Part shown: positions 43,170-52,426 of the stretch, in pieces
Numbering within the stretch: position 1 is the first letter of the stretch
Layout: every line of letters begins with the position of its first letter
Assembly: GCA_937967325.1 (NCBI GenBank)
Contig: CALBSQ010000104.1
Location: 9,545 to 73,544, forward strand
Source of the DNA: an uncultured Chloroflexota bacterium
GTDB lineage: Bacteria > Chloroflexota > UBA4733
Length of the DNA: 64,000 nt
Reading direction: 5' to 3'
Translations under genes and position numbers: made by a program
The notes under the pieces: model-generated
What the model was told of the DNA's origin: nothing
What the model saw: only the letters and a program-made list of their open reading frames with translations
Databases searched by the model: none

Positions 43170-43979
43170 ATGGGCACCTCTGAGCACTCCGATGCTGACC
43201 TCGCAGTCGATTGGCAGGACTTGATCGGGCGTTTCGATAGGCCGGAGGCGCTGGCGCTCGTGCTGTCGGGGAGCTACGCCCGTGGCGATGCGAACCCTCT
43301 CAGCGACGTGGACCTGGTGCGCTTCACCGCCGAGACCGCGCCATCATTGCCCGGCAGCGGCAGCCATTTGTTGGACGACCGACTGGTCGTGGTGACAGAC
43401 GTCCCTGCCGGCGAAGTCGAGTCCTACTTTGTCCAGCCCGAGCTCGCGGTCGGCCGGATCCCAGGGTTGCGTCAGGCGCGGCCATTGCGCGACCGCGACG
43501 GCGTCTTCGCAGCCCTCCAGGCACGGGCGCACGCCTTCGTCTGGGATGCCGCCATGCAGGCGCGGGCGGACGCCTACGCCAGCCGGGCTATGGTGGGTTA
43601 GGTCGAGGAGGTCCACAAGGGGCTGGCGGGATTGCGCCAGGGGAATGTGGGGCGGCTGCTCGACGCCGAGTTCGGGCTGAGCTGGGGCCTGAACCGGCTG
43701 GTGGAGGTGCAGCGCGGTGGGCTCCTCGCCAGCGGCACCGACTGGTTCGTACAAGCGGAGCAGGTCGTTGGTCCGGCTACCGAGTGGGCCAGATTACGCA
43801 GGCACGTCTTCGGCGTCACCGGCGGCGACCGGGCGTCGACACTCGAGGAGCGAGTCATCGCCGGACTGCAGTTCTATGTCGCCACTGCCGAGCTGCTAAC
43901 TGACATCTGGACGCCCGAGGCAGCGCCGCTCATCGACCACGCGGTCCGCTTGGTACAACACGAGATGGGGCAAGGCTGA
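43170..43979 (+). pseudogene. Nucleotidyltransferase interrupted by one in-frame TAG
   Basis: The N-terminal half has the nucleotidyltransferase signature LVLSGSYARGDANPLSDVDL near residue 30-50. At 43599-43601 a TAG interrupts the frame. Coding sequence then continues in the same frame (VEEVHKGLAGLRQGNVGRLL, ELLTDIW) to 43979. The helical C-terminus is the type that follows this domain, so one gene of 270 codons has acquired a single amber codon. It may be a nonsense mutation, a base error or readthrough. AGGAAGAG precedes ATG 43170. Confidence 0.75.
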
Positions 43980-44079
43980 TGCCCGTATCCCGCCAGGCAT
44001 CCCGCCTCGGCAAACACCGGATCAAATAACCAACTTCCATCAGGCGGCTCGGGTCACCATCCGCGACCGCCATCGTCCC

Positions 44080-44130
44080 TAGCCTGCTTCAGCAGGGTTG
44101 GTCCTGTTAGCCCGACGGTTCAGCGTCGGG
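44080..44130. repeat. Second two-hairpin repeat unit
   Basis: This 51-nt unit has the same layout as 2743-2793: a 17-nt hairpin (GCCTGCTTCAGCAGG core), 11 nt spacer and a 23-nt hairpin (CCCGACGGTTCAGCGTCGGG core). The second stem differs from the first locus on both arms, so base pairing is kept. It lies in the 218 nt between convergent genes and could act as a terminator or be a REP-like mobile repeat. Confidence 0.7.
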
Positions 44131-44197
44131 CGCCACGGCGCCGCCGGCTCAACATTCGCTCTCGTCACGTCGACCTGAACGGCAATCAACGCGCCGC

Positions 44198-45052
44198 TCA
44201 ACGGAACGCGTCGAGATGCGCGTCGACCCACTCGGCGTAGGTGTGCGGCGGGCGCCCGGTGATCTGCTCGACCGTCGGATATACGGTCCTGCCGAGCAGC
44301 GCGGCTTCGGTCCCGCGGACGGCGAGCATCGCCTCTGCCCGCTCGGGTGTTATTCCCTGCGCGACCAGGGCCAGGCGCACCTGCGCGGGCGGGAGATCGA
44401 CCACAGCTATCGCCGTGCCGAGCGCCGCCGCCAGGATCGCCGCCTGCTCGCGTGGACTGAGCGCCTGGGGGCCGGAGAGGCGGTACGCCCGGCCGGTGTG
44501 TCCGGCTTCGGTGAGCACGCGCACGCCGACGGCCGCGATGTCGGCGGGATCGATCCACGCTGCCTTCTGGTCCGCGAAGAGCGCGCGCACCGTGCGCTCC
44601 CGCCGGATCGTGTCCGCCCAGCCGAGCGTATTGGACATGAAACCGCCCGGGCGCAGGAACGTCCAGGCGAGACCGCTGACCTTGATGGCGTTCTCGGCGG
44701 CGGTGGACCATCCGGTGATCAGGTCGTCCTCATCGCCGCCCGCCGCGAGCACCGAAAGACGCACGATCTGGCGCACGCCCGCCTCTGTGGCGAGGGCGCA
44801 GATTGTCGCGTCGGGTGGGAGACCGCCCATACCCGGCGGCGTCACCAGGAAGACTCGCTCCACGCCGGCGAGGGCGGCGCGCAGGCTCGTTTCGTCCTGG
44901 ACATCGCCGGGCGCCACCTCGACGGTGGCGCCGAACAGCGCCCGCGCTCTCTCCGGGGTGCGGCTCATGACGCGTACCGCCTGACCATGGTCCAGCAGCC
45001 GCGGGACGAGCTCGCGCCCCACGGTGCCGGTTGCTCCTATGACGAGGATCAT
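44198..45052 (-). CDS. NmrA-like NAD(P)-binding protein
   Basis: This 284-residue atypical SDR has the dinucleotide-binding motif VIGATGTVGREL at residues 4-15, arginine in VRVMSRTPERA favouring NADP, and a YxxxK-less active site typical of NmrA/isoflavone-reductase-like proteins. C-terminal regions include RLSGPQALSPREQAAILA and PPHTYAEWVDAHL. Such proteins are redox sensors or reductases. GGAGAGGAT precedes the start at 45052. It is followed on the other side by an NTF2-like gene on the same strand. Confidence 0.85.
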   Translation of the reverse strand: MILVIGATGTVGRELVPRLLDHGQAVRVMSRTPERARALFGATVEVAPGDVQDETSLRAALAGVERVFLVTPPGMGGLPPDATICALATEAGVRQIVRLSVLAAGGDEDDLITGWSTAAENAIKVSGLAWTFLRPGGFMSNTLGWADTIRRERTVRALFADQKAAWIDPADIAAVGVRVLTEAGHTGRAYRLSGPQALSPREQAAILAAALGTAIAVVDLPPAQVRLALVAQGITPERAEAMLAVRGTEAALLGRTVYPTVEQITGRPPHTYAEWVDAHLDAFR

Positions 45053-45153
45053 TGCACTATCCTCTCCTTACCCTATCGACGGCGACTCGGTGGCGGATCT
45101 AGCAATCTGGCCGGGAGCGTTGATCTTGGTTCCCCGGCGCCTGCCCGTGCCGC

Positions 45154-45555
45154 CTATCGACCGGGCGGTTGGGCGATCGGGCTGAGGTGCAGCCCGGCGA
45201 TGACCCACCGGCCTTCCCGGCGGACCGCGATTAGCGTGGCCCGGAACTTGTTGCCCGGGACCTCGTTCCCCTTGTACGTGGCGCGCTGGGGCTGGGCAAA
45301 TACGACGATCGCGGCGTCGCCATACGGGCGAACGGTCGCGTCCTCCGCCGTGAGCTCCTGGTACTGCAACTCGCCTGGCTGATGGCGGGCGAGCCACTGC
45401 TCCTTGGTCAGCATGAATCCCAGCGGACCGACGGCAAGGAAATCCGCGTCGAGCATCGGCTCGAGCGCGGCGACGTCGCCGCGCAGCTCGGCTTCCGCCC
45501 AGCGCTGGAGAAGGGCCAGGATCTGGCTCGCGTTGTCATGTGTGTCGGTGTTCAT
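45154..45555 (-). CDS. NTF2-like (DUF4440-type) protein
   Basis: This 133-residue protein has the DUF4440/SnoaL-like order: ILALLQRWAEAELRGDVAAL, MLDADFLAVGPLGFMLTKEQWL, VRPYGDAAIVV and the closing strand GRWVIAGLHLSP. It forms a cone-shaped ligand pocket; the function is unknown. ATG 45555 follows AAAAAGGAGATACCG, a strong ribosome-binding site. It lies upstream of the NmrA-like gene, about 100 nt away, so the two may be co-transcribed. Confidence 0.85.
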   Translation of the reverse strand: MNTDTHDNASQILALLQRWAEAELRGDVAALEPMLDADFLAVGPLGFMLTKEQWLARHQPGELQYQELTAEDATVRPYGDAAIVVFAQPQRATYKGNEVPGNKFRATLIAVRREGRWVIAGLHLSPIAQPPGR

Positions 45556-45695
45556 CGGTATCTCCTTTTTCTTGAGGCGACTGTTTCAAAGGGTCGGGTT
45601 GGCTCGCCGCGGCTCATTGACGGTGCATCATCACCTCCTCGTTGTCTCTCCCTGGCTTCGCTGTGTTCGATTCTCGAGCAGCGAGCCCCGTTGCA

Positions 45696-47207
45696 TCATC
45701 GAGCACCCTGTTGCGTGGCGCTATTCGCTGCTGGCCTGCCAGCCGTGATCATCACCAGGGCGAGGATAGCCCCCCCGACGAGGACAGCCGTCCCCCAGGC
45801 CGTAGCAACGGAGTAGCCGTGGACCAGACCCTGGGCTACCATGACGAGGCCGTGCGGTTGGGACGCGAGGTAGGCGCCGGTGGCGTTGGCCGCCAGCGTG
45901 TTGAGCAGCGCAGTACCAATCGAGCTGCCGACCTGCTGCGCGGTCGGGACCATGGCGGAGGCAATCCCGGCGTCGCCAGGGTCGACGCCCATGGCGCCGG
46001 TGCTGAAGGCGGGCGCCAGCGCGCAGACGATGCCGAGACCCAGCAGGAGCTCCGCCGGGAGGATCTGCGTCGCATAGCCGCTGTCGACCCGTAGCTGCGT
46101 GAGGAGCGCCATTCCAGCAGCCGCGACCAGCACGCCGGGCGCCACCAGGAATCGAGCCGGCAGGCGGGGCATCAGCCGGCGGACAATTGTCCAGGAACCG
46201 ACCTGAGACGCCAGAGTCATCGGCAGAAAGGCCAGGCCCGCTTGGAGCGGCGAGTAACGGAGGACGACCTGCAGGTAGTAGGTGAGGAAGAGGAAGGCGC
46301 CAAACATGCCGGCCATGGTCAGCCCCGCGGACAGGTACGCGCCGCCGCGATTGCGATCGAGCAGGATGCGTAGCGGCAGCAACGGATTGGCGGCGCTCGC
46401 CTCTCGCCCCACGAAGCCGATCAGCAGCACGCCGCTCGCCAGGAAGAACCCAACCACGGCGCGCGAGCTCCAACCCCGCGATGCGGCTTCCGTGCAGGCG
46501 TATACCAACGCCACGAGACCCGCGGTGACAAGGACAACACCGGGCAGATCGAACCGATGCCGACCATGGGACTGCGCGTCGGTCAGAACCGTCCATCCGC
46601 CGGCGGCGGCTGCCACCGCGACGGGGAGGTTGACGTAGAGGCACCAGCGCCAAGCGAGGTACTGCGTCAGCGCCCCGCCCAAGAGCAGCCCTACCGCCGC
46701 CCCGCTCCCGGCGATCCCGCCATAGACGGCAAAGGCGGTCGCTCGTTCGCGGGGTTCCGGGAAGGTCACCGCCAGCAACGACAGGGCGGTCGGCGTCAGC
46801 AGTGCGGCGAAAGCCCCCTGGAGCGCCCGAGCCGCGATCAGCATCTCGAGGTTGACGGCGGAGCCGCCCAGAGCGGACGCCGCGGCGAATCCGACCAGGC
46901 CCAGCAGGAAGGCGCGCTTCCGGCCTAGGGAGTCGGCCAGCCGGCCACCGAGGAGCAGCAGACTGCCAAAGGAAAGCGTATAGGCTGTGATCACCCACTG
47001 CCGGTCAACGTCCGAGAAATGCAGAGCGTTCTGGGCGGAAGGGAGCGCGATGCTCATGACGGTGGCGTCCAGCGCGACCATCAACTGGGCCAGCGCGATC
47101 CAGACCAGTGACATCCAGCGCCGACTGTCCGGTGACGTTGTCTGGTCTGCGCGTTGCGGGCTCAGGGGAGTCCCGGACAACACTCGCGGCGAGATGGTGC
47201 TACTCAT
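45696..47207 (-). CDS. MFS drug:proton antiporter, DHA2 (14 TMS) family
   Basis: This 503-residue protein has fourteen predicted membrane segments and the EmrB/QacA signatures: LDATVMSIALPS in segment 1, GGRLADSLGRKRAF in the loop, GSGAAVGLLLGGALTQYLAWRW near segment 5, and ALQGAFAALLTPTALSLL. It exports drugs or metabolites using the proton gradient. Its start overlaps the end of the DUF2269-like gene by 8 nt. It probably belongs to a minus-strand unit controlled by the MalT-like regulator. Confidence 0.9.
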   Translation of the reverse strand: MSSTISPRVLSGTPLSPQRADQTTSPDSRRWMSLVWIALAQLMVALDATVMSIALPSAQNALHFSDVDRQWVITAYTLSFGSLLLLGGRLADSLGRKRAFLLGLVGFAAASALGGSAVNLEMLIAARALQGAFAALLTPTALSLLAVTFPEPRERATAFAVYGGIAGSGAAVGLLLGGALTQYLAWRWCLYVNLPVAVAAAAGGWTVLTDAQSHGRHRFDLPGVVLVTAGLVALVYACTEAASRGWSSRAVVGFFLASGVLLIGFVGREASAANPLLPLRILLDRNRGGAYLSAGLTMAGMFGAFLFLTYYLQVVLRYSPLQAGLAFLPMTLASQVGSWTIVRRLMPRLPARFLVAPGVLVAAAGMALLTQLRVDSGYATQILPAELLLGLGIVCALAPAFSTGAMGVDPGDAGIASAMVPTAQQVGSSIGTALLNTLAANATGAYLASQPHGLVMVAQGLVHGYSVATAWGTAVLVGGAILALVMITAGRPAANSATQQGAR

Positions 47208-47787
47208 CGTGGGAACCTCCCACGTGGACGAGTGGAACCATCTCCCGGATGCTTCTGCGAGGCCATACGAACACGCTGGCCCCTACGCCGATGGTCCCAG
47301 CCGCGGCAAGGGCCACCAATGCACCTTCCAGGTTCGGCCTGTACGTCATAAGGAACACGATACCGAGAGCGAGCGCCACCCTGGTCAGCCAGGAGGCCAC
47401 GAACAATGGATCCCGGAGTTGGGGTCGAGCATCTCGTTCCCAAGTGGCCAGACCCGGCTCGGTGGCGGCCCGTGACACGGCGGTCAGGCGGATGCCGTTG
47501 ACGATTCCGAGCACTGCGATCAGCAACCACCCGGCCAGGCCCACGATAATCCAGGCAACCCAGCCCCACGTGGAAGCCGTCATGTACACACCTGGGACGA
47601 GGATCGCGAGGGCGGAGAATGGACCGACCACGCGGGTCAGCCCGACGACGCTGCCTCCATCGCGAGCCTGGTCGACGGTCGTAGCTCGCCGGAGCGACCG
47701 GAGCCCGATTCCCTCGACGGTAAGCGTGGCGAAGAGCAACAGCGCCCCCACCACGTGTACGAACAGAGCGATCCTGTAGAGAGTCAT
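47200..47787 (-). CDS. DUF2269-like integral membrane protein
   Basis: This 195-residue protein has four or five membrane segments: YRIALFVHVVGALLLFATL at the N-terminus, VGPFSALAILVPGVYMT, VAWIIVGLAGWLLIAVLG, and two near the C-terminus. The pattern fits DUF2269-type predicted membrane proteins. ATG 47787 follows GGGAGGGACACACG. It overlaps the upstream small gene by ATGA and the downstream MFS gene by 8 nt, so the three are translationally coupled. The function is unknown. Confidence 0.75.
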   Translation of the reverse strand: MTLYRIALFVHVVGALLLFATLTVEGIGLRSLRRATTVDQARDGGSVVGLTRVVGPFSALAILVPGVYMTASTWGWVAWIIVGLAGWLLIAVLGIVNGIRLTAVSRAATEPGLATWERDARPQLRDPLFVASWLTRVALALGIVFLMTYRPNLEGALVALAAAGTIGVGASVFVWPRRSIREMVPLVHVGGSHDE

Positions 47788-48029
47788 CGTGTGTCCCTCC
47801 CTTCTGATGGATGGCTTGGTTGGATTCTGCGCACCTCCACAAGGGTCAGACCCAGGTCCCGCACCTTGGCGAGGATGCCATAGAGTGCTGCCGCATCCCG
47901 AATCGAGCCTGAGATCGTCGTCTCCGTCTCCCCCGGTGTCACGGTCAGTCCCTCGAACCATGCGGCCCAGCGGAGGTCAAGGACGCCTTCAACTCTGAGG
48001 AGGTAGTTGGCGGGCACGTCTTCTTTCAT
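47784..48029 (-). CDS. Small conserved-looking protein, function unknown
   Basis: This 81-residue soluble protein (YLLRVEGVLDLRWAAWFEG, then TISGSIRDAAALYGILAKVR, LTLVEVRRIQP) has an alternating strand/helix pattern like a small ACT- or BolA-sized fold. I cannot name the family. It lies between the LuxR regulator and the DUF2269-like gene and overlaps the latter by 4 nt. Similar short genes next to MalT-like regulators and membrane proteins suggest a conserved cluster. ATG 48029 is used. Confidence 0.6.
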   Translation of the reverse strand: MKEDVPANYLLRVEGVLDLRWAAWFEGLTVTPGETETTISGSIRDAAALYGILAKVRDLGLTLVEVRRIQPSHPSEGRDTR

Positions 48030-48128
48030 GCCAGCAGCGTACGGGTGCGCACAGGGCGAAACATCACCCGAAGGTGGAAGATGAGGTGGAATCCGTGCGA
48101 CTCCGTCTGGCCTGGCGCGGGGCGACGG

Positions 48129-50882
48129 CTACTCGAGCAGCCCGAGTTGTTTGGCCCTGGCGACGGCCTCGGTCCGGCTCGCCGCGCCGAGCTTCTCGAT
48201 AGTGTGGGTGACGTGCTTCTTCACCGTGTCGAGGGTCACCACAAGCTCATCCGCGATCTCCCGGTTCCGCTTTCCCGCGGCGAGCATCCCCAGAACTTCG
48301 AACTCCCGCTCGGTCAGCACCTCAACCATCGCGGTCGATCGGGCGCCCGCGTGGGGCGATCGGGCCGCTCGCAGCACGCGGCCGAGGTAGTCCACCGGGA
48401 CCTGGGCGGCGCCCGGGGGTCCTGCTTTCCGGGTGGTCCGGATCAGCGCTCCCAGGAGCGAGGCCATGGTGGGTCCCTCGTCGGCGAAGATCCGGATGTA
48501 GCCCTCGGGGTAGCCGAGGGCGAGGGCTCTGGCCAAAGTGTCCAGGGCGCCAGACCGATCGCCCATGGCGTGGAGGCCAAGCGCTCGGAGGACACTGATC
48601 TCGAGGACGCTTGCCGATCGCCCCTGCGCCTCGGCCAGAGCGCCGATACGCTCGAGGAGATTGCTGGCCCGATCCGGCGCTTCTCGGGCCAGCAGCACGC
48701 GAGCGAGCACCAGGTACTCCGGTTCTCGCGTGTACCTGAGCTCGTCCGTCTCTTGGAGCCCTCGCTCTTGGACCCAACCCGCGGCGGCTGCCACATCGCC
48801 ACGCGCGACGAGCAGCCGCGCCCGATCAGCAGGGACCGGGTGGTAGAGGGAGACGACGTCGCGGCTGGGAAGGACTCGACACGCCTCCTCCATCGCCTCG
48901 ATAGCTCCATCCGAGTCCCCCGTAGCCTGCCGTATCCAGGCGAGCGTCGCCAAGCCCGACGCCAGCGGCTGGGAGGAGGTCAGTTGCCGGCACAGCGCGA
49001 TCCCTTCCTCCACGTGGCGAAGGGCCTTGTCGAGCTGGTTCCGCTCGTAGTGTACTCCTGCCAAGCCGATATGGGCCGTCCCGATGGTCACCACCGCAGG
49101 GTGACCCGACCTGCTCGCGAAGTCCAGCCCATCTTGATGTGTCCGGAGGGCCGCACCCAACTTGCCCTGCGACCGCTGCACTCTGCCCAGGAAGACGCCG
49201 GCACTCAGGGCCAGATGCGACGAGCCGGCTGACCGTCCGATTTTGACGATCTCAGCGAACGCTCGCTCGGCGTCGACCATGTGACCCTGCATCCAAACGG
49301 CGAGCGCGAGGTTCCACTGCACCGGGAGGAGTGGGTCACGCTCGTCCTCGGAGAGGCGCGTGCGAGCCTCCTGGGCCAGCCGAATGGTCTCTTCGATGTC
49401 TCCACGGGCCCAGGCGAGACTCGCGCGCAGATTCGTGACCAGGGCGGGGACGTTGGCGAGCGCGCCCTGGTCGCCTGCATGGGGAGCAGGTAGACGATCG
49501 TGCCGGACGTTTAGCCCGTGCTCGGCGGCCCCTAGCAGCGGCTCGACCTCGTCCAGCCGGCCGGCATTGAAGGCGGCGATCGCCTGAGCGAGGCACAGGC
49601 GTGGCCGGGAGCGCACGACCGCCTCGGGGAGGGCGGAGAGCCAAGCTCGCAGGGTGGCGCCCTCACCCAACCCGAGGATCTCATCGACGCTGTCCTCCAC
49701 GAGCTCGGCCGCCCAATTAGGCTCATTCGCCGCCATGGAATAGCGCAGGGCATCGTGGACCAGCCCATGGTCCCTACACCAGGCGGCGGCCCGCCGGTGC
49801 AGCTCAGCCACCCGCTCAGAACTCGCCTGCCGCAGGCGCGTGCGGAGCGCGTCGGCAAAGAGATGGTGGTAGCGATACCAGCGGCGCTCGTCATCCAAAG
49901 CGACCAGGAAGAGATTAGCCTGGTCGAGGACCTCCAGCATCTGCCGGCCATCGGAGCGACCCGTGACCGCGTCGCAGAGCGCGGCGGTGAAGCGTTCGAG
50001 CATCGAGGTTTCGAGCAGGAAGCTCCGGATATAAGCCGGCTGACGCTCGAGCACTTCCTCGGTCAAGTAGTCGAGCACGAAGCGATTGCTGCCCGTGAAT
50101 TCCTTGATGAAACCAGTGGGATCGGCTTGTCCTTGTACGGCGAGCGCGACCAACTGGAAGCCGGTCACCCACCCTTCTGTCCGGTCGTCCAACGCCGAGA
50201 TGCTCGCTTCCGACAGGCGGAGCCTCCACCGCTCTCGCAGGAGCACCGCCGCCTCTTGGGGGGAGAAGCGCAAATCGTGCGCGCGCACCTCGGCTAGTTG
50301 CCCTCTGGCTCGCATCCGCGCCAACGGGATGGGCGGGTCACTACGGCCAGCGATCACGACGTGCATCCCGGGCGGTAGGTGTTCGAGCAGGAATGCCAGG
50401 CTCCTCTGGACGGCCTGGGACTCGATGACGTGATAGTCGTCAAGCACAACGGTAAATTCGGCCGGTCTCGCCGCAAGCTCGTTCACCATGGCGGTGACAA
50501 TGGCCTCGGGCGCCAGTTGATCAGCAGCGCGCAGCAGCGGGAGGATCTTCTCCTCGAGTCCGGCGCGCGCCTGCTCGATCGCCGCTGCCACGCAACGCCA
50601 GAATCGCACCGGGTCGTTGTCGTCAACATCCAGCGAGACCCAGCCTACGGGCCGGTCGCTGTTCCGAGCCCACTCGGCGAGGAGGCTCGACTTTCCGAAC
50701 CCAGCCGGCGCGCTCACGAGCAGCAGCCCGTACGCCACGGCCTGCTCCAGCTGGTCGAGCAAGCGCGGACGCGTCAGCAGATCGGAATGGAGTTGAGGGA
50801 TATGGAACTTCGTCGCCAGGAGGGCGTCGCGTTCCGGACTGGAAGAAGGCCCGTGCCGGTGGGAGTCATAAGGATCAGTCAT
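48129..50882 (-). CDS. MalT-like LuxR-family transcriptional regulator
   Basis: This 917-residue regulator has an N-terminal STAND ATPase (Walker A SAPAGFGKSS near residue 58, Walker B FTVVLDDYH near 145), a winged-helix region, about 400 residues of TPR-like helices, and a C-terminal LuxR helix-turn-helix (TEREFEVLGMLAAGKRNREI, VTLDTVKKHVTHTIEKLG). Such proteins activate transcription after binding an inducer. The gene is followed on the same strand by a small protein, a DUF2269-like membrane protein and an MFS exporter, probable targets. Confidence 0.92.
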   Translation of the reverse strand: MTDPYDSHRHGPSSSPERDALLATKFHIPQLHSDLLTRPRLLDQLEQAVAYGLLLVSAPAGFGKSSLLAEWARNSDRPVGWVSLDVDDNDPVRFWRCVAAAIEQARAGLEEKILPLLRAADQLAPEAIVTAMVNELAARPAEFTVVLDDYHVIESQAVQRSLAFLLEHLPPGMHVVIAGRSDPPIPLARMRARGQLAEVRAHDLRFSPQEAAVLLRERWRLRLSEASISALDDRTEGWVTGFQLVALAVQGQADPTGFIKEFTGSNRFVLDYLTEEVLERQPAYIRSFLLETSMLERFTAALCDAVTGRSDGRQMLEVLDQANLFLVALDDERRWYRYHHLFADALRTRLRQASSERVAELHRRAAAWCRDHGLVHDALRYSMAANEPNWAAELVEDSVDEILGLGEGATLRAWLSALPEAVVRSRPRLCLAQAIAAFNAGRLDEVEPLLGAAEHGLNVRHDRLPAPHAGDQGALANVPALVTNLRASLAWARGDIEETIRLAQEARTRLSEDERDPLLPVQWNLALAVWMQGHMVDAERAFAEIVKIGRSAGSSHLALSAGVFLGRVQRSQGKLGAALRTHQDGLDFASRSGHPAVVTIGTAHIGLAGVHYERNQLDKALRHVEEGIALCRQLTSSQPLASGLATLAWIRQATGDSDGAIEAMEEACRVLPSRDVVSLYHPVPADRARLLVARGDVAAAAGWVQERGLQETDELRYTREPEYLVLARVLLAREAPDRASNLLERIGALAEAQGRSASVLEISVLRALGLHAMGDRSGALDTLARALALGYPEGYIRIFADEGPTMASLLGALIRTTRKAGPPGAAQVPVDYLGRVLRAARSPHAGARSTAMVEVLTEREFEVLGMLAAGKRNREIADELVVTLDTVKKHVTHTIEKLGAASRTEAVARAKQLGLLE

Positions 50883-51150
50883 TGTTTCGCCGCTTGATGC
50901 CTTGAAGCATGGTAAGGACTTCTAGCTCCGCTTGGTCCTTCGGTAGGTCGGTGAGCAAGACAGCCGCGTATCGGCCAAGAATCGACAGACGCACTCATTC
51001 GACCATGATAGGGTGTCGGTGCTGGCGGGCGCTGTGGATCATCAACGCGGCCCCGTCCGCTCGCATCCACCGGCGGAAATCGTAGCGGATCGGGTTCGAG
51101 GCCGATACGGTACAGCGCCCGTGCAGGGGCAGTTGCCTCCTGGATATCGC

Positions 51151-52167
51151 CTACTCCTTCACAAACACCGCATCAACCACGCCGTTCAGCAGATCCGGAC
51201 CCGACACAAACATCCGGTCGATGTCGCCTGAGGCATCCTCGGTTAGGGTGATGTGCGTTGGCAACGACTCAACAGCGAAGATAAGCGGTGACTCCGGGAC
51301 GATCGGACTGCTCGGCCAGGCTTGTGGCACGCCATCGACGACCAGACGCTCGCCCTCAAAGCGCACGATGCAGCGCCGCGTCACTGCGTCGTCCACGGAC
51401 CGGTATGTGCCGACGAGACGTTCCAGGTGCTCCGCGGCAATGGACACGTCCGGCAGGTCGGGCAGATCGAGGAACTCCAGGATCTGTCGATAGTAGGCGA
51501 GCCAATCACCCGCGCCATTCTCGATGGCCAGCTTGTGGAAGTCGGCGGCGTCGAACTCTCGATCGGTGATTGCTCGGTAGTCCGTCCAGTAGGCAGCCAT
51601 GCCATCGAAACCGGCCAGCCCCTTGCGCCGACCGTAAGGGTTGTCGGTGGCCCGATAGATAAACCCCTGCTCCGTGTCGCCACCGCGCCGGTCACAGATG
51701 CGCCGCAGCGCCCCGGCAACGTCGGCCTGATAGAAGTAGATCAGGCAAGGGTTGTTCGGACGGATGATCGCCTCGACCTGCCAGACGTAGTCGCGGATCT
51801 CTGCCTCCGGCACGTCCAGGGGGAACAGGCTCCAGGTCAGGTAGCCGAACAGACAACCGTCGATGATGGCAACCTCGCCCGAGCGCTGCACCATTTCTGA
51901 GAAACGCCGCCATTGCTCCAGCGCCGCGGCAACCACGGCCCGGTAGTTGCCGGAGGTCAGGTCGGCGACGACGCGGCGCAGCCCCTCTCGATCCTGGAAG
52001 GTGTAGACGGGGTGCCGGCACTCCTCCTCGTACCACCAGCGATGCGGGATACCGCCCTTGGCAAGCTGTCGGGCGACGAGCTGGGCTGTCGTAGACTTGC
52101 CCGATCCGGGGATGCCCTCAGTCAGGATGAGCTTAGTCCGGCGCAACCAGCCCTCTTTCTCACTCAC
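51151..52167 (-). CDS. P-loop kinase-like protein
   Basis: This 338-residue protein begins with an NTPase core: Walker A LTEGIPGSGKSTTAQL near residues 14-28, and a strand IIDGCLFGYLTW resembling Walker B. The second half (LERLVGTYRSVDDAVTRRCI, VDAVFVKE) looks like a separate beta-rich domain. The core is related to thymidylate and other small-molecule kinases; the substrate is unknown. GTG 52167 overlaps the stop of the upstream fragment (GTGA). The gene is divergent from the Rpn-like nuclease. Confidence 0.7.
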   Translation of the reverse strand: MSEKEGWLRRTKLILTEGIPGSGKSTTAQLVARQLAKGGIPHRWWYEEECRHPVYTFQDREGLRRVVADLTSGNYRAVVAAALEQWRRFSEMVQRSGEVAIIDGCLFGYLTWSLFPLDVPEAEIRDYVWQVEAIIRPNNPCLIYFYQADVAGALRRICDRRGGDTEQGFIYRATDNPYGRRKGLAGFDGMAAYWTDYRAITDREFDAADFHKLAIENGAGDWLAYYRQILEFLDLPDLPDVSIAAEHLERLVGTYRSVDDAVTRRCIVRFEGERLVVDGVPQAWPSSPIVPESPLIFAVESLPTHITLTEDASGDIDRMFVSGPDLLNGVVDAVFVKE

Positions 52168-52346
52168 CCGCCCGCGATTGGACCCTCATCCGGCGTCGCG
52201 AGATCTCTCCGTGGGCCGGGGCGCCAGTCGCCAAGCGCAAGCAACGCGCGCACCTCCGGGTTGTCGCGTACCTCCGCCACCAGTCGCCAGGCGACGTCGA
52301 CGAGCTTACGGTGCTCCGCTTGCGCCTCCTCCGGGTCCGCGGCCTG
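52164..52346 (-). pseudogene. 3' remnant coupled to the kinase gene
   Basis: The frame ending in TGA at 52164-52166 is open for 60 codons back to a stop at 52347-52349. It encodes a helical, charged segment (EEAQAEHRKLVDVAWRLVAE, DNPEVRALLALGDWRPGPR). No ATG is present, and the first GTG is internal. The stop overlaps the kinase start (GTGA). It is probably the surviving end of a gene that was once upstream in the operon. No family is recognised. Confidence 0.4.
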
Positions 52347-52426
52347 TCAGCCGCGATTACAAGACGACCCTACATGGTTGGCCGGCGCCACGATATCCTA
52401 CACTGGAGCAAGTTGAGGGGACAGGC

